From Streptococcus sp. HMSC067H01 (GTDB taxonomy: Bacteria; Bacillota; Bacilli; Lactobacillales; Streptococcaceae): a DNA stretch of 56,562 nucleotides. The stretch spans positions 93,659-150,220 of the forward strand of contig NZ_KV817803.1 of the NCBI RefSeq assembly GCF_001814775.1, read 5' to 3'. Below the pieces are notes generated by a model, which saw nothing but the letters and a program-made list of their open reading frames with translations, was not told the origin of the DNA and did no database searches. Shown here in pieces: positions 1 to 8,860 of the stretch; the first letter of the stretch is position 1, and the number at the start of each line of letters is the position of its first letter. Made by a program: the position numbers and the translations under genes.

Positions 1-80
1 TAGGAAGCTAGCCGCAGGCTGTACTTGAGTACGGAAAGGTGAAGCTGACGTAGTTTGAATTTGATTTTCGAAGAGTATAA
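1..80 (-). repeat. BOX element (boxA plus partial boxC)
   Basis: Read on the minus strand this begins TATACTCTTCGAAAATC and continues through ACGTCAGCTTCACC and TACAGCCTGCGGCTAGC, which I recognise as the boxA and boxC modules of the pneumococcal BOX repeat. No boxB is present between them. The boxC end is cut by the window edge. BOX elements are non-coding, structured intergenic repeats of S. pneumoniae and close relatives, so this supports a mitis-group host. Confidence 0.85.
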
Positions 81-100
81 AAACGCCAGACGTCGTTTTT
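79..100 (-). terminator. Terminator after asnS
   Basis: On the minus strand AAAAACG and CGTTTTT can form a 7-bp stem around an 8-nt loop ending in a T run, just after the asnS stop. It overlaps the start of the BOX element. The stem is AT-rich and moderate in strength. Confidence 0.55.
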
Positions 101-107
101 ATGGCTA

Positions 108-1451
108 TTAAGGTTTGATACGGTGCAACATACGTGGGAATGGAATGGCTTCACGGATGTGTTTAGTTCCAGCTGCGAAGGTTACCATACGCTCGATACC
201 AATACCAAATCCACCGTGTGGTACTGTACCATATTTACGAAGGTCAAGGTAGAATTCGTACTCTGTAAGATCCATTCCAAGTGATTCCATCTTAGCGACA
301 AGGGCATCGTAGTCTTCCTCACGCATGGAACCACCGATGATTTCTCCGTAACCTTCTGGCGCAAGCAAGTCTGCACAAAGCACGCGATCTGGGTTCCCAG
401 GAACTGGTTTCATGTAGAAAGCTTTGATGTCTGATGGATAGTTGATCACAAAGGTTGGTACACCAAAGTGGTTTGAAATCCAAGTTTCGTGTGGTGAACC
501 GAAATCATCTCCATGCTCAAGATGTTCGTAGTCAGCATCTTCGTCGTTCTCATGCTCTTGCAAAAGATCAATGGCTTCATCGTAAGTAATACGTTTGAAT
601 GGCTCTGCAATATAACGTTTCAAGAGCTCTGTATCACGTTCCAATGTTTCCAAGGCTTGAGGAGCACGATCTAGAACACCTTGAAGTAACGCTTTAACAT
701 AAGCTTCTTGCAAGTCAAGTGATTCATCGTGTGTTAAGTATGAATACTCAGCATCCATCATCCAGAACTCAGTCAAGTGACGGCGAGTTTTTGATTTCTC
801 CGCACGGAATACTGGTCCAAAGTCAAAGACGCGACCAAGGGCCATAGCACCTGCTTCAAGATAAAGCTGTCCTGATTGGCTCAAATAAGCTGGTGTTCCA
901 AAGTAGTCTGTTTCAAAAAGTTCTGTAGAATCTTCTGCAGCATTTCCTGAAAGGATTGGGCTATCAAATTTCATGAAGCCATTCTTATCAAAGAACTCAT
1001 AAGTTGCATAGATAATAGCGTTACGGATTTGCATCACTGCTACTTGTTTGCGTGAACGCAACCACAAGTGGCGGTTATCCATCAAGAAGTCTGTTCCGTG
1101 TTCTTTTGGAGTAATTGGGTAGTCTTGAGATTCACCGATGACTTCGATGTCTGTAATATCCAACTCATAACCAAATTTTGAGCGCTCGTCTTCTTTAACA
1201 ATCCCTGTTACAAAGACTGAAGTTTCTTGGCTTAGGCGTTTGATGGTGTCAAATTTTTCAAGACCTACTTCTTCTCCAAATTTTTCGATAAAGTTTGGTT
1301 TGAAAGCCACGCCTTGGAAGAAGGCAGTTCCGTCACGCAATTGCAAGAAGGCAATTTTTCCTTTTCCTGACTTGTTAGCAACCCAAGCACCGATAGTGAC
1401 TTCTTGACCAACGTAGTCTTTTACTTCGATAATTGTTACACGTTTTGTCAT
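108..1451 (-). CDS. asnS: Asparaginyl-tRNA synthetase
   Basis: Cytoplasmic class IIb aminoacyl-tRNA synthetase that charges tRNA-Asn with asparagine using ATP. The N-terminal OB-fold anticodon-binding domain spans about residues 15-100 ([20 protein letters not shown]). The class II catalytic core follows, with a motif-2 segment [16 protein letters not shown] near 217 and motif 3 [10 protein letters not shown] at 413. The length of 447 aa is normal for bacterial AsnRS. The AspRS-type GAD insertion is absent, which separates it from AspRS. It has its own extended -10 promoter upstream and ends at a hairpin next to a BOX repeat. The upstream gene aspC has its own terminator, so asnS is probably monocistronic. 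Confidence 0.97.
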   Translation of the reverse strand: MTKRVTIIEVKDYVGQEVTIGAWVANKSGKGKIAFLQLRDGTAFFQGVAFKPNFIEKFGEEVGLEKFDTIKRLSQETSVFVTGIVKEDERSKFGYELDITDIEVIGESQDYPITPKEHGTDFLMDNRHLWLRSRKQVAVMQIRNAIIYATYEFFDKNGFMKFDSPILSGNAAEDSTELFETDYFGTPAYLSQSGQLYLEAGAMALGRVFDFGPVFRAEKSKTRRHLTEFWMMDAEYSYLTHDESLDLQEAYVKALLQGVLDRAPQALETLERDTELLKRYIAEPFKRITYDEAIDLLQEHENDEDADYEHLEHGDDFGSPHETWISNHFGVPTFVINYPSDIKAFYMKPVPGNPDRVLCADLLAPEGYGEIIGGSMREEDYDALVAKMESLGMDLTEYEFYLDLRKYGTVPHGGFGIGIERMVTFAAGTKHIREAIPFPRMLHRIKP

Positions 1452-1502
1452 GTTTTATCTTCCTTTTTTTGTTTAACTTGTCTAGAGACATTATTACCCA
1501 CT

Positions 1503-1514
1503 ATTGTACCACAA
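1503..1514 (-). promoter_or_regulatory. asnS promoter (extended -10)
   Basis: The minus strand reads TTGTGGTACAAT, an extended -10 (TG-n-TACAAT), about 52 nt upstream of the asnS ATG. No good -35 is seen, which is normal for this promoter class in streptococci. Confidence 0.6.
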
Positions 1515-1563
1515 ATAATGCCTGATAGCTAGATTCTATCAGAGAAAAATCTCAGGTTTTATC

Positions 1564-1594
1564 CAAAAAAATCTCCGTCAAGACGACGAAGATC
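1564..1594 (-). terminator. Terminator after aspC
   Basis: On the minus strand GATCTTCGTC and GACGGAGATT pair over 10 bp around GTCTT, followed by a T7 run. It lies directly after the aspC stop codon. Confidence 0.85.
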
Positions 1595-1600
1595 TTAGTT

Positions 1601-2779
1601 TTATTTTTCCATAAATAGGTGCAAGCGACGAATAGCTTCTTTGAGTGTATCTAGGTCTGTCGCATAGCTGAGACGGACATTCTCTGGTGCTCCAAATCCT
1701 GCTCCTGTAATCAGGGCCAGACCAACTTCCTCAAGAATAGCCGTTGTAAATTCTGTTACATCTGTATAGCCTTTCATCTCCATAGCTTTTTTAACATTTG
1801 GGAAGAGGTAGAAAGCTCCTTGCGGTTTGACTACTTCAAAGCCAGGGACTTGGCACAAGAGAGGATAAATGGTATTGAGACGTTCCTCAAAAGCCTGACG
1901 CATGGTTTCTACAGAGTCTTGTGGACCAGTTAAGGCCTCGATTGTTGCGTATTGTGAAACAGCGGTTAGGTTAGAAGTTGTTTGACCAGTCAATTTGCTC
2001 ATAGCAGCAATAATTTCTGGATCACCTACTGCATAACCAACACGCCATCCTGTCATAGCGTAGGCCTTAGACACTCCATTGATGACAATAGTTTGTTTGC
2101 GAATAGCTTCTGAAAGACTGGAGATTGGAACAAACTCATTCCCGTTATAGACCAAACGACCATAAATATCATCTGCTAGGATAAGAATATCATGCTCAAC
2201 TGCCCAATTTCCAATGGCTAACAATTCCTCCCGAGAGTAGATCATACCGGTAGGATTAGATGGTGAGTTAAGAACTAAGACTTTAGTCTTATCTGTTCGA
2301 GCTGCTTCTAATTGCTCCACAGTTACTTTAAAGTGATTGTCTTCCTTGGCTTGGACAAATACTGGTACACCTTCAGCCATCTTAACCTGATCCCCATAGC
2401 TGACCCAGTAAGGAGTAGGAATGATTACCTCATCTCCAGGGTTGATAACAGCCATAAAGAAAGTATAAAGGGAAAACTTGGCACCTGTAGCAAATGTGAC
2501 CTCATTAGCCGCTACAGAATAACCATAATAACGTTCAAAATAGGTATTGACCGCTGCTTTTAATTCAGGCAAACCTGAAGCTACCGTATAGAAAGAAGCA
2601 CGTCCATCTCGAATAGCCTCAACAGCAGCATCTTGAATATTTTTAGGAGTATGGAAATCTGGCTGACCCAAGGTTAAAAAAAGGACATCCTTTCCTTCTG
2701 CTTTTAACTTCTTAGCTTTTGCATCGCTAGCCAGAGTGACGCTTTCTTCCATTTCTAAAACACGTTTGGATAATTTCAT
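1601..2779 (-). CDS. aspC: Pyridoxal-phosphate aspartate aminotransferase family
   Basis: Class I/II aminotransferase of the subgroup-1b aspartate aminotransferase type, transferring the amino group of aspartate to 2-oxoglutarate with PLP in the cytoplasm. Seen features are the SPSNPTG substrate/PLP loop at 172-178, ADDIYG at about 202 with the PLP-pyridine Asp, and SKAYAMTGWR with the Schiff-base lysine K238. The length of 392 aa is typical. Its ATG overlaps the stop of the upstream TseB-like gene by 4 nt, so the two are translationally coupled. The same pair precedes asnS in pneumococcus from memory. Exact substrate preference cannot be read from the sequence. Confidence 0.92.
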   Translation of the reverse strand: MKLSKRVLEMEESVTLASDAKAKKLKAEGKDVLFLTLGQPDFHTPKNIQDAAVEAIRDGRASFYTVASGLPELKAAVNTYFERYYGYSVAANEVTFATGAKFSLYTFFMAVINPGDEVIIPTPYWVSYGDQVKMAEGVPVFVQAKEDNHFKVTVEQLEAARTDKTKVLVLNSPSNPTGMIYSREELLAIGNWAVEHDILILADDIYGRLVYNGNEFVPISSLSEAIRKQTIVINGVSKAYAMTGWRVGYAVGDPEIIAAMSKLTGQTTSNLTAVSQYATIEALTGPQDSVETMRQAFEERLNTIYPLLCQVPGFEVVKPQGAFYLFPNVKKAMEMKGYTDVTEFTTAILEEVGLALITGAGFGAPENVRLSYATDLDTLKEAIRRLHLFMEK

Positions 2780-3264
2780 AGCTTCTCCTTTTCGAGTATG
2801 ACACCTGTTTCAAAATCAACCAGATAGTAGTCTCCACCAGACTTGATTTCCCAGACGGGCTTATCAGCATACCGTCCAAAGGTAATCTTGTCGATTTCAG
2901 TTGCTCCTTTTTCTCTGACAACTGCTTCTGCTTTTTCTTGTGAAGTGCCACTTTCTAGTTGATACACATAGATTTTTTGACTATTTTTCTCAATTAAAAC
3001 AGCTATTGGATTTTGATTTTTATCTTGGCCGATAACACTATAGTAGCTCTCTAAACCATTAAAAAAGTCAATCTGGCTAACCGTTTCCAGCTCAGCATAC
3101 TGCTTGGCCAGTCTCTCCCCTTCTGTCTTTGCAGTTCGATAAGGCTTCATACCAAGCCACACCAAATAAAGAAAGGAAGAGGTCACAACTAGAGCCAGCA
3201 TGGTTAAGCCAATACTGTACTGAAATAATAGGGAATTTTTTTCTTTTTTCTGTCTCATTTTCAC
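2776..3264 (-). CDS. TseB/YpmB-like membrane protein (DUF5590)
   Basis: 162-aa protein with a basic N-terminus, one membrane segment at about residues 15-38 and an extracellular part made of PepSY-like halves (for example EAEAVVREKGATEIDKI and PVWEIKSGGDYYLVDFETG near the C-terminus). This fits the YpmB/TseB family. B. subtilis TseB interacts with a class A/B penicillin-binding protein during elongation. A cell-wall role here is inference from the family. It is the first gene of a two-gene operon with aspC (4-nt overlap). The true start may be the second Met (MRQKKEK). Confidence 0.8.
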   Translation of the reverse strand: MKMRQKKEKNSLLFQYSIGLTMLALVVTSSFLYLVWLGMKPYRTAKTEGERLAKQYAELETVSQIDFFNGLESYYSVIGQDKNQNPIAVLIEKNSQKIYVYQLESGTSQEKAEAVVREKGATEIDKITFGRYADKPVWEIKSGGDYYLVDFETGVILEKEKL

Positions 3265-3479
3265 TCGTCTATTTTACCATCTATCCTTCTTTATTACAAG
3301 TGAATAGAGGGACTGTTCTTGGATTTTTATAGGACTTGATTGGCTAGCTGGAGAAGGTCCAAACTAGCCATACATGGACTTTCCCTTAACCCTCCGTGAA
3401 TAGAATTTTGCCTTTAGGTTATACTTTTAACAAAATTTTTTTGATTGCTGAGCAAATTCCTTGAAAATCATTTTGTTTT

Positions 3480-3502
3480 GTTGTAACATTGTATGTAACA
3501 AC
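3480..3502. promoter_or_regulatory. 23-bp palindrome upstream of FMN reductase
   Basis: GTTGTAACAT-TGT-ATGTAACAAC is a palindrome with one mismatch per arm, 37 nt before the reductase ATG. A small hairpin, CAGAG-GAAA-CTCTG, follows at 3503-3516. It looks like an operator for a dimeric regulator. The regulator is unknown. Confidence 0.45.
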
Positions 3503-3539
3503 AGAGGAAACTCTGATTAAAATCTAAAGGAGACTTCCT

Positions 3540-4088
3540 ATGTCTAAAAAAGTATTATTTATCGTTGGTTCACTTCGTGAAGGTTCTTTCAACCACCAAA
3601 TGGCATTAGAAGCTGAAAAAGCACTTGCTGAAACTGTTGAAGTCAGCTACCTTGATTACTCAGCTATTCCACTATTTAGTCAAGATCTTGAAGTTCCAAC
3701 TCTTCCAGCTGTAACAGCAGCTCGTGAAGCAGTTCTTGCTGCTGATGCTATCTGGATCTTCTCTCCAGTCTACAACTTCTCCATTCCTGGTACAGTGAAA
3801 AACTTGCTTGACTGGCTTTCACGCGCCATTGACTTATCTGATACACGCGGAGCATCTGCACTTCAAGATAAGATTGTTACAGTATCATCTGTAGCAAATG
3901 CTGGACACGCTCAACTCTTTGCGATTTACAAAGACCTCTTGCCATTTATCCGTACACAAGTTGTCGGTGATTTTACTGTAGCTCGTGTCAATGATTCTGC
4001 TTGGGCAGATGGTCAATTAGTTCTCGAAGATAGTGTTGCAGCATCGCTAAAAATTCAAGCTCAAGACCTGCTTAAAGCCATTCAATAA
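3540..4088 (+). CDS. NADPH-dependent FMN reductase family protein
   Basis: 182-aa flavodoxin-like protein. It has the phosphate-binding N-terminus VGSLREGSFNHQMA at 9-22 and the flavin-contacting SPVYNFSIPGTVKNLLDWLS motif in the middle, both typical of NAD(P)H:FMN/quinone reductases (PF03358). It should reduce FMN or a quinone with NAD(P)H in the cytoplasm. A good ribosome binding site (AAAGGAGA) precedes the ATG. It is a single gene, convergent with the O-antigen-ligase-like gene and separated from it by a bidirectional terminator. A palindrome upstream suggests dedicated regulation. Confidence 0.88.
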   Translation: MSKKVLFIVGSLREGSFNHQMALEAEKALAETVEVSYLDYSAIPLFSQDLEVPTLPAVTAAREAVLAADAIWIFSPVYNFSIPGTVKNLLDWLSRAIDLSDTRGASALQDKIVTVSSVANAGHAQLFAIYKDLLPFIRTQVVGDFTVARVNDSAWADGQLVLEDSVAASLKIQAQDLLKAIQ

Positions 4089-4116
4089 AAGTCCTAAACT
4101 GTCTTAACTAACAACC

Positions 4117-4158
4117 AAAAAAGCTATAGGAGAGAAAAAAATTACTCCTATAGCTTTT
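4117..4158. terminator. Bidirectional terminator
   Basis: AAGCTATAGGAG and CTCCTATAGCTT pair perfectly, with an A run on the left and a T run on the right. It can terminate both converging genes. Confidence 0.85.
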
Positions 4159-4163
4159 TGTTG

Positions 4164-5357
4164 TTAATCGACTAATTCTTCTACTAAGGCACTGTGTTTG
4201 AGAGGTAAACTACACATGACCAAGAGGAAGATGAAAGATGACTGAATCCAAAATAGAGCCAAGTCAAAAATTCCATGTACTGCTACTACAGTTAGGAATG
4301 AAAGATAAAGACCAACTATTGGACGTTTACTAGGTACCTGACTCATATCAATCAGCATACGGATTGGAGTCGCTGAAGCAATCCCTAAAAGTACTGTTCC
4401 CACCACACCGTAGCTTAAAATCGTGTCAATGTATATACTATGAGCATGTTCATGGTAGGGGGCACCGATACGTGGGAAAGAGTGCATATAGGTCAGAGGA
4501 CCTTCACCCCAGAAGGGATTTTGCTTAAACAAAGCCATCCCGGCATTCCAGATCGATATTCGTTCTTCCATAGATGAATCCAAGGTCCCCATCCGAACTC
4601 CCAAATCACTTGAGAATAAAAATGCTAAGCCAACGCCAAAAACTCCTATACTAAGCCAGAAGGCACGCCAGTTTTTAATGGTTGTAAAGAGATAAATAAC
4701 GGCTCCAAAGATGATGGCTGGAAAAGCTGTTCGATTCTGCGTAAAGTTCAAACCAAAGAGATTAGCAAAGATGGCAATCATAGAAAAAATTCGTAACCAT
4801 CTTAATCGAGTCGTACTAATCAGGTAAAAACCAATCATGATACAGAAACAGCAGATAATCCCGTAATAATTAGGATTAAAGAAAGCAACCTCAGCTCGGT
4901 TTTGATGCCATACCTGCATCCGTGGTGATAGGAAGGTATAATCAAATTTCTTTACAATTTGGAAATGTTCCAAGGCTGCAAAGGCCGCTGCCAGAACACT
5001 AAAAGCTAAAACACCCTGTAAGGTCAAGCGGAAAAACTTAGGAGTTAACTGGGCTTGATAATAGTAAAAGAAAATGGCAAAAAGTAACATGCTCACCGAG
5101 GCCACTACTCCCATCACATTTTGTGCTAAGAGAGAAATAGCGGTACTATAGGCAATAAAAAAGAGCAAGACAGGGTGCTGAGACAAACGTTTCAAAATTC
5201 CCTTCATCTCCCCAGTATAAACTAACCAAAGTAAGTAGGAGAAAAAAATAATAACGAAAAGATAAAAAGGGAGAAAAATGCTAAGAATCACTCCAAGGAG
5301 AATTCTTTCTTGTTTCGATAAGCCCTTTAACTTTTCAATGATACCTATTGATTTCAC
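4164..5357 (-). CDS. O-antigen ligase/polymerase-like membrane protein (possible teichoic acid ligase TacL)
   Basis: 397-aa multipass membrane protein with about ten to twelve hydrophobic segments. It has a large extracellular loop containing WNAGMALFKQNPFWGEGPLTY and HEHAHSIYIDTILSYGVVG, the signature region of the Wzy_C/WaaL superfamily. In pneumococcus an O-antigen-ligase-like gene (RafX/TacL, attaching teichoic chains to glycolipid) lies near the raf operon, whose far end carries birA. Here birA is the direct divergent neighbour, so this is a candidate TacL with the raf genes absent. That assignment is inference from memory of gene order. The WaaL-type fold itself is well supported. Confidence 0.75.
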   Translation of the reverse strand: MKSIGIIEKLKGLSKQERILLGVILSIFLPFYLFVIIFFSYLLWLVYTGEMKGILKRLSQHPVLLFFIAYSTAISLLAQNVMGVVASVSMLLFAIFFYYYQAQLTPKFFRLTLQGVLAFSVLAAAFAALEHFQIVKKFDYTFLSPRMQVWHQNRAEVAFFNPNYYGIICCFCIMIGFYLISTTRLRWLRIFSMIAIFANLFGLNFTQNRTAFPAIIFGAVIYLFTTIKNWRAFWLSIGVFGVGLAFLFSSDLGVRMGTLDSSMEERISIWNAGMALFKQNPFWGEGPLTYMHSFPRIGAPYHEHAHSIYIDTILSYGVVGTVLLGIASATPIRMLIDMSQVPSKRPIVGLYLSFLTVVAVHGIFDLALFWIQSSFIFLLVMCSLPLKHSALVEELVD

Positions 5358-5530
5358 AACAGATCCTTTCCTTCTGAATACTAAATTCAGATAAATAAGC
5401 TATTAAAACATTTTACCACTTTTCAAAGGATTTGAAAACAACTTTGCACATACCATGGATACTAAAACTCGGTAAAATTTTATAGCTTAAGAAGATTAGC
5501 CTAAAAAGCACTCACCCTTTTTTGAAAATA

Positions 5531-5539
5531 TGGTACAAT
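5531..5539 (+). promoter_or_regulatory. birA promoter (extended -10)
   Basis: TGGTACAAT is an extended -10 that places the transcript start near 5546. This is just upstream of a possible TTG at 5548 and 30 nt before the ATG at 5569, so it supports the ATG start. Confidence 0.65.
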
Positions 5540-5568
5540 AACATTAATTGCTAGAGAAAGGTCTTACC

Positions 5569-6504
5569 ATGAAATCCTACCAAGAAGTTTATAAAATTTT
5601 AGCTACTGAAAAAGACTATGTAAGTGGAGAAAAAATCGCTGAAAGATTAAGTCTATCCCGAACCTCTGTATGGAAGGCTATCCAGCGTCTCCAACAAGAA
5701 GGTCTTGAGATTAATAGCATTAAAAATCGTGGCTATAAACTCCTCCAAGGTGACCTTATCTTGCCCCAAGAGATTGAAGACCAGAGTCCCGTCACTGTCC
5801 GATTTAAACCCCAGACCAAATCAACCCAAACCGATGCCAAAGAAGCTCTGGAGGCTGGCTCTAACGGAGACACTCTCTATCTCTCAACTAGCCAAACTTC
5901 TGGACGTGGACGTTTTCAACGTCCCTACTTTTCTCCTCCTCAAGGAGGGATTTATATGTCTCTTCATCTCAAACCCAACCTTCCTTATCAAGACCTCCCT
6001 GCCTATACCCTCTTAACTGCTGGAGCTATCTACAAGGCTATCAAGAACCTTAGTCTGATTGATGTGGATATCAAGTGGGTTAATGATATTTATCTGAATC
6101 AGAAAAAAATTGCTGGCATCCTGACCGAAGCAATTACTTCTGTTGAAACTGGACTGGTAACAGATGTTATCATTGGGGTCGGGATCAACTTTTCTATTAC
6201 TGATTTTCCCAAAAACCTACAAACAAAAGCTGGAAGCTTATTCCAGCAAAAAGCCCCTATCACTCGGAATGAACTCATCGCTGAGATTTGGAAATGCTTT
6301 TATGAAACAGAAGTCGATGAACTCCTCTATCTCTATAAAAAGCGCTCCATCGTTTTAGGAAAAGAGATTTCTTTTAAGCAAGATTCAGAGATTATTTCTG
6401 GTAGAGCATGTGAAATTTCTGACCATGGACAACTGCAGATAGAATTACCGACGGGTGAAAAAATATGGCTCCATAGCGGTGAAGTTTCCCTAACCAAATG
6501 GTAA
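5569..6504 (+). CDS. birA: Bifunctional biotin ligase / biotin operon repressor
   Basis: Attaches biotin to the carboxyl carrier protein of biotin enzymes and, in the two-domain form, represses biotin genes. The N-terminal winged helix is at about residues 1-60 (GEKIAERLSLSRTSVWKAIQRLQ). The catalytic domain carries SGRGRFQRPYFSPPQGGIYM (biotinyl-AMP loop) and VDIKWVNDIYLNQKKIAGIL (KWPND-like). A C-terminal SH3-like domain follows. I chose the ATG at 5569, preceded by GAGAAAGG, rather than the upstream TTG. The gene is 311 aa, the usual length for BirA. It is a single gene, convergent with ackA. Confidence 0.94.
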   Translation: MKSYQEVYKILATEKDYVSGEKIAERLSLSRTSVWKAIQRLQQEGLEINSIKNRGYKLLQGDLILPQEIEDQSPVTVRFKPQTKSTQTDAKEALEAGSNGDTLYLSTSQTSGRGRFQRPYFSPPQGGIYMSLHLKPNLPYQDLPAYTLLTAGAIYKAIKNLSLIDVDIKWVNDIYLNQKKIAGILTEAITSVETGLVTDVIIGVGINFSITDFPKNLQTKAGSLFQQKAPITRNELIAEIWKCFYETEVDELLYLYKKRSIVLGKEISFKQDSEIISGRACEISDHGQLQIELPTGEKIWLHSGEVSLTKW

Positions 6505-6522
6505 GCACTCGTTAACAACATA

Positions 6523-6555
6523 AAAATCGACCTTCTTTAAAGAGAGGTCGATTTT
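6523..6555. terminator. Bidirectional terminator birA/ackA
   Basis: AAAATCGACCT and AGGTCGATTTT form an 11-bp perfect stem between the converging birA and ackA genes, with A/T tails on both sides. Confidence 0.9.
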
Positions 6556-6563
6556 CTTATCTT

Positions 6564-7754
6564 TTATTTTTTCAAACGTTCAACGTCACGAGCAATGACA
6601 AGCTCTTCATCAGTTGGGATGACAAGTACACGAATTTTTGCTGCTTCTGTTGAGATATCTCCAGTCACACCAAAGACATTTTTCTCTGGGTCTACATCAC
6701 AACCGAACCAAGAAATACCAGTGATGACTTTCTCACGTACAAGAGCAGCATTTTCACCAACTCCTGCGGTGAAGATAATAGCATCTGCTCCGTTTAGGAC
6801 AGCCAAGTATTGTCCGATGTGTTTCTGGATACGGTCAACGTACATTTCAAGAGCCAATGTTGCATCAGGATCACCTGCTTCCATTGCCGCTTGAACATCA
6901 CGCATATCACTAGACTTACCTGAAACACCCATCAATCCTGACTCGCGATTGAGGATACGACTGATATCTTCAGGCTTGTTAAAGTCCTCTGTATATTGCA
7001 TCAAATAAGGAATGATAGCCGGGTCAATATCCCCTGTACGAGTTCCCATCATAACACCACCAAGTGGAGTGAATCCCATGGATGTATCAACAGATTGACC
7101 ACCCTTAACAGCTGTAATAGAAGCACCATTACCAATGTGACAGGTAATCAATTTCAACTCTTCAAGTGGACGTCCCAAGAGTTTTGCTGCTTCTTGAGCT
7201 ACGTACTGGTGGCTTGTACCGTGAGCTCCATATTTACGAACCTTGTTTTCTGTATAGTACTTAGTTGGTAATGGATAGCGGTAGGCTTTTTCTGGCATTG
7301 TTGTATGGAATGATGTATCAAAGACTGCTACACTTGTAATCTCTGGCAACAATTCTTTGAAGGCACGAATACCAGCTGCGTTGGCAGGGTTGTGCAATGG
7401 AGCTAGAAGACCTAGTTCTTCGATTTTTTCTAGAACATCCCCTTCAACAACTGTAGATTCTTTAAAGTATTCTCCACCTGCAACGACGCGGTGTCCAACA
7501 CCAGTAATTTCATCATAAGCTTTAATAATTTCAAAACGAATCAAGTCATCAAGCAAGATTTTTACAGCCAAAGTATGGTTTTCAATATCAAGAACTTGCT
7601 TCTCTGAACGACCATCAAACTTAACTGTGGAAACTGAATCATTCAATCCAATCCGCTCAATCAAACCTTTTGCAAGTACCTTTTCTTCTGGCATTTGGTA
7701 CAGTTGCCATTTTAAGCTAGAGCTCCCAGCGTTAATTGCAATGGTTTTTGTCAT
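6564..7754 (-). CDS. ackA: Acetate kinase
   Basis: Interconverts acetyl phosphate plus ADP with acetate plus ATP, the substrate-level ATP step of mixed-acid fermentation and of the pyruvate-oxidase/Pta pathway. Seen motifs are [13 protein letters not shown] at the N-terminus (phosphate-binding, ASKHA fold), [20 protein letters not shown], and the adenosine and phosphate loops [11 protein letters not shown] and FTAGVGENA. The length of 396 aa is standard. The methyltransferase gene lies 49 nt upstream on the same strand, but ackA also has its own extended -10 and a catabolite-response-like element. Confidence 0.97.
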   Translation of the reverse strand: MTKTIAINAGSSSLKWQLYQMPEEKVLAKGLIERIGLNDSVSTVKFDGRSEKQVLDIENHTLAVKILLDDLIRFEIIKAYDEITGVGHRVVAGGEYFKESTVVEGDVLEKIEELGLLAPLHNPANAAGIRAFKELLPEITSVAVFDTSFHTTMPEKAYRYPLPTKYYTENKVRKYGAHGTSHQYVAQEAAKLLGRPLEELKLITCHIGNGASITAVKGGQSVDTSMGFTPLGGVMMGTRTGDIDPAIIPYLMQYTEDFNKPEDISRILNRESGLMGVSGKSSDMRDVQAAMEAGDPDATLALEMYVDRIQKHIGQYLAVLNGADAIIFTAGVGENAALVREKVITGISWFGCDVDPEKNVFGVTGDISTEAAKIRVLVIPTDEELVIARDVERLKK

Positions 7755-7768
7755 AATTTATTCCCCTT

Positions 7769-7791
7769 TTTAAGCGTTTACAGCTATTATA
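7769..7791 (-). promoter_or_regulatory. ackA promoter with cre-like site
   Basis: On the minus strand TGATATAAT is an extended -10 (TATAAT at 7791-7786). It is followed by TGTAAACGCTTAAA (7782-7769), one mismatch from the CcpA operator pattern TGTAAnCGnTTACA. The site would lie across or just after the transcript start. CcpA control is inferred from the motif only. Confidence 0.55.
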
Positions 7792-7803
7792 TCAAAATTT
7801 ATA

Positions 7804-8757
7804 CTAGATTTCATGTTCTTGAACCCAATTTTGAAAATTTTCCTTAAATTCCAACAAAATTTCAGGATCACGAAGACTAGCAAGTGGATAAACGAAGGTC
7901 TCAAAGCCTTCTATCACTTTCTTTTGTACAACAAAAATGGTCTTAGACTGGGCTCCTTGAGCGAAGAGATCCTCTGGTAAAGCTACGATAGCTACTAGTT
8001 GAGCCTGATCAGTCAGCCAGGATTTCAAGAGGTCACTCTGGGAACTCGTTAAAAGATCTGTTGGAGCAAGGAAAATAGCATAGCCTCCCATCTTAAGATA
8101 CTTGAGAGATTGCTCCATCATCAAATGGTGAGCGTAAGTGTGTTCATCCTTAGCTGCCACTTGGTAACGTGAAGCTATTTGATTATCTGGATAGTAGCCA
8201 ATCGGTAGGTCACTCACAATGACATCACTTTCTTTGAGGACCTGCGGCCTCACAGCATCACCCTGTACAAAGGCTGCTTGAAGATCCATGACTTCTGCCA
8301 TACTTGCCGCCAGATCAATCAAGAGATCATCAATCTCAATCCCCAGGTAATCTACTTTTTTGTTCATAGATGTCAAGAAATTAGCACCCAGAATTCCCAT
8401 CCCAGAACCCAATTCTAACAGACTCAAGGCTTCAGTTGGCCAAAGCTGCTCGATGATAAAAATCATCAAGCGACCAATCGCGTCAGGTGTAAACTGGTGA
8501 TTAGCCTGAAGAGGTTCCGTTTGCGAAGCTTTCATCAATAGGAATTGGTAGGTCCGTAGCCACTCCTCTTTTCGAAGTGCCAAGCGTTTTAGGGCCTGGT
8601 TATTTTTTTTGACTTGCTCCAAATTGGTTTGGCCATCTAGGTAAATCCCATTTTGTTCAATCAAGGCATCGTAAAAATTTGTCGCCAAATCGTTTTGAAT
8701 GATTTGAACGTTTTCTAGTAAATAAGTATATGCTTGTTCAATTTTTTCAAAATCCAT
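7804..8757 (-). CDS. ComYH-like class I SAM-dependent methyltransferase
   Basis: 317-aa protein with an N-terminal helical region and a Rossmann methyltransferase core. The SAM-binding motif LLELGSGMGILGANFL lies near 118-133, and the catalytic VSDLPIGYY, an NPPY-like motif, lies near 183. Both are typical of N6-adenine-type methyltransferases. Homologues sit between the comG/comY pilus operon and ackA in streptococci and are called comYH in S. mutans. Here ackA follows as usual, but the upstream neighbour is a choline-binding protein and no pilus genes are present. The substrate is unknown. Confidence 0.85.
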   Translation of the reverse strand: MDFEKIEQAYTYLLENVQIIQNDLATNFYDALIEQNGIYLDGQTNLEQVKKNNQALKRLALRKEEWLRTYQFLLMKASQTEPLQANHQFTPDAIGRLMIFIIEQLWPTEALSLLELGSGMGILGANFLTSMNKKVDYLGIEIDDLLIDLAASMAEVMDLQAAFVQGDAVRPQVLKESDVIVSDLPIGYYPDNQIASRYQVAAKDEHTYAHHLMMEQSLKYLKMGGYAIFLAPTDLLTSSQSDLLKSWLTDQAQLVAIVALPEDLFAQGAQSKTIFVVQKKVIEGFETFVYPLASLRDPEILLEFKENFQNWVQEHEI

Positions 8758-8814
8758 AACTCTATCTTATCAAAAATAGTGTCCTTTTTCCAGATTTTCA
8801 TAATTATGAAAATG

Positions 8815-8847
8815 AAAAAAAGAAAATCTACCTTCTCAGTAGACTTT
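8815..8847 (-). terminator. Terminator after choline-binding protein gene
   Basis: On the minus strand AAAGTCTAC and GTAGATTT pair and are followed by a long T-rich run. It lies between the choline-binding protein stop and the methyltransferase start, so these two genes are not cotranscribed strongly. Confidence 0.8.
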
Positions 8848-8860
8848 CTCTGTTTCATGA

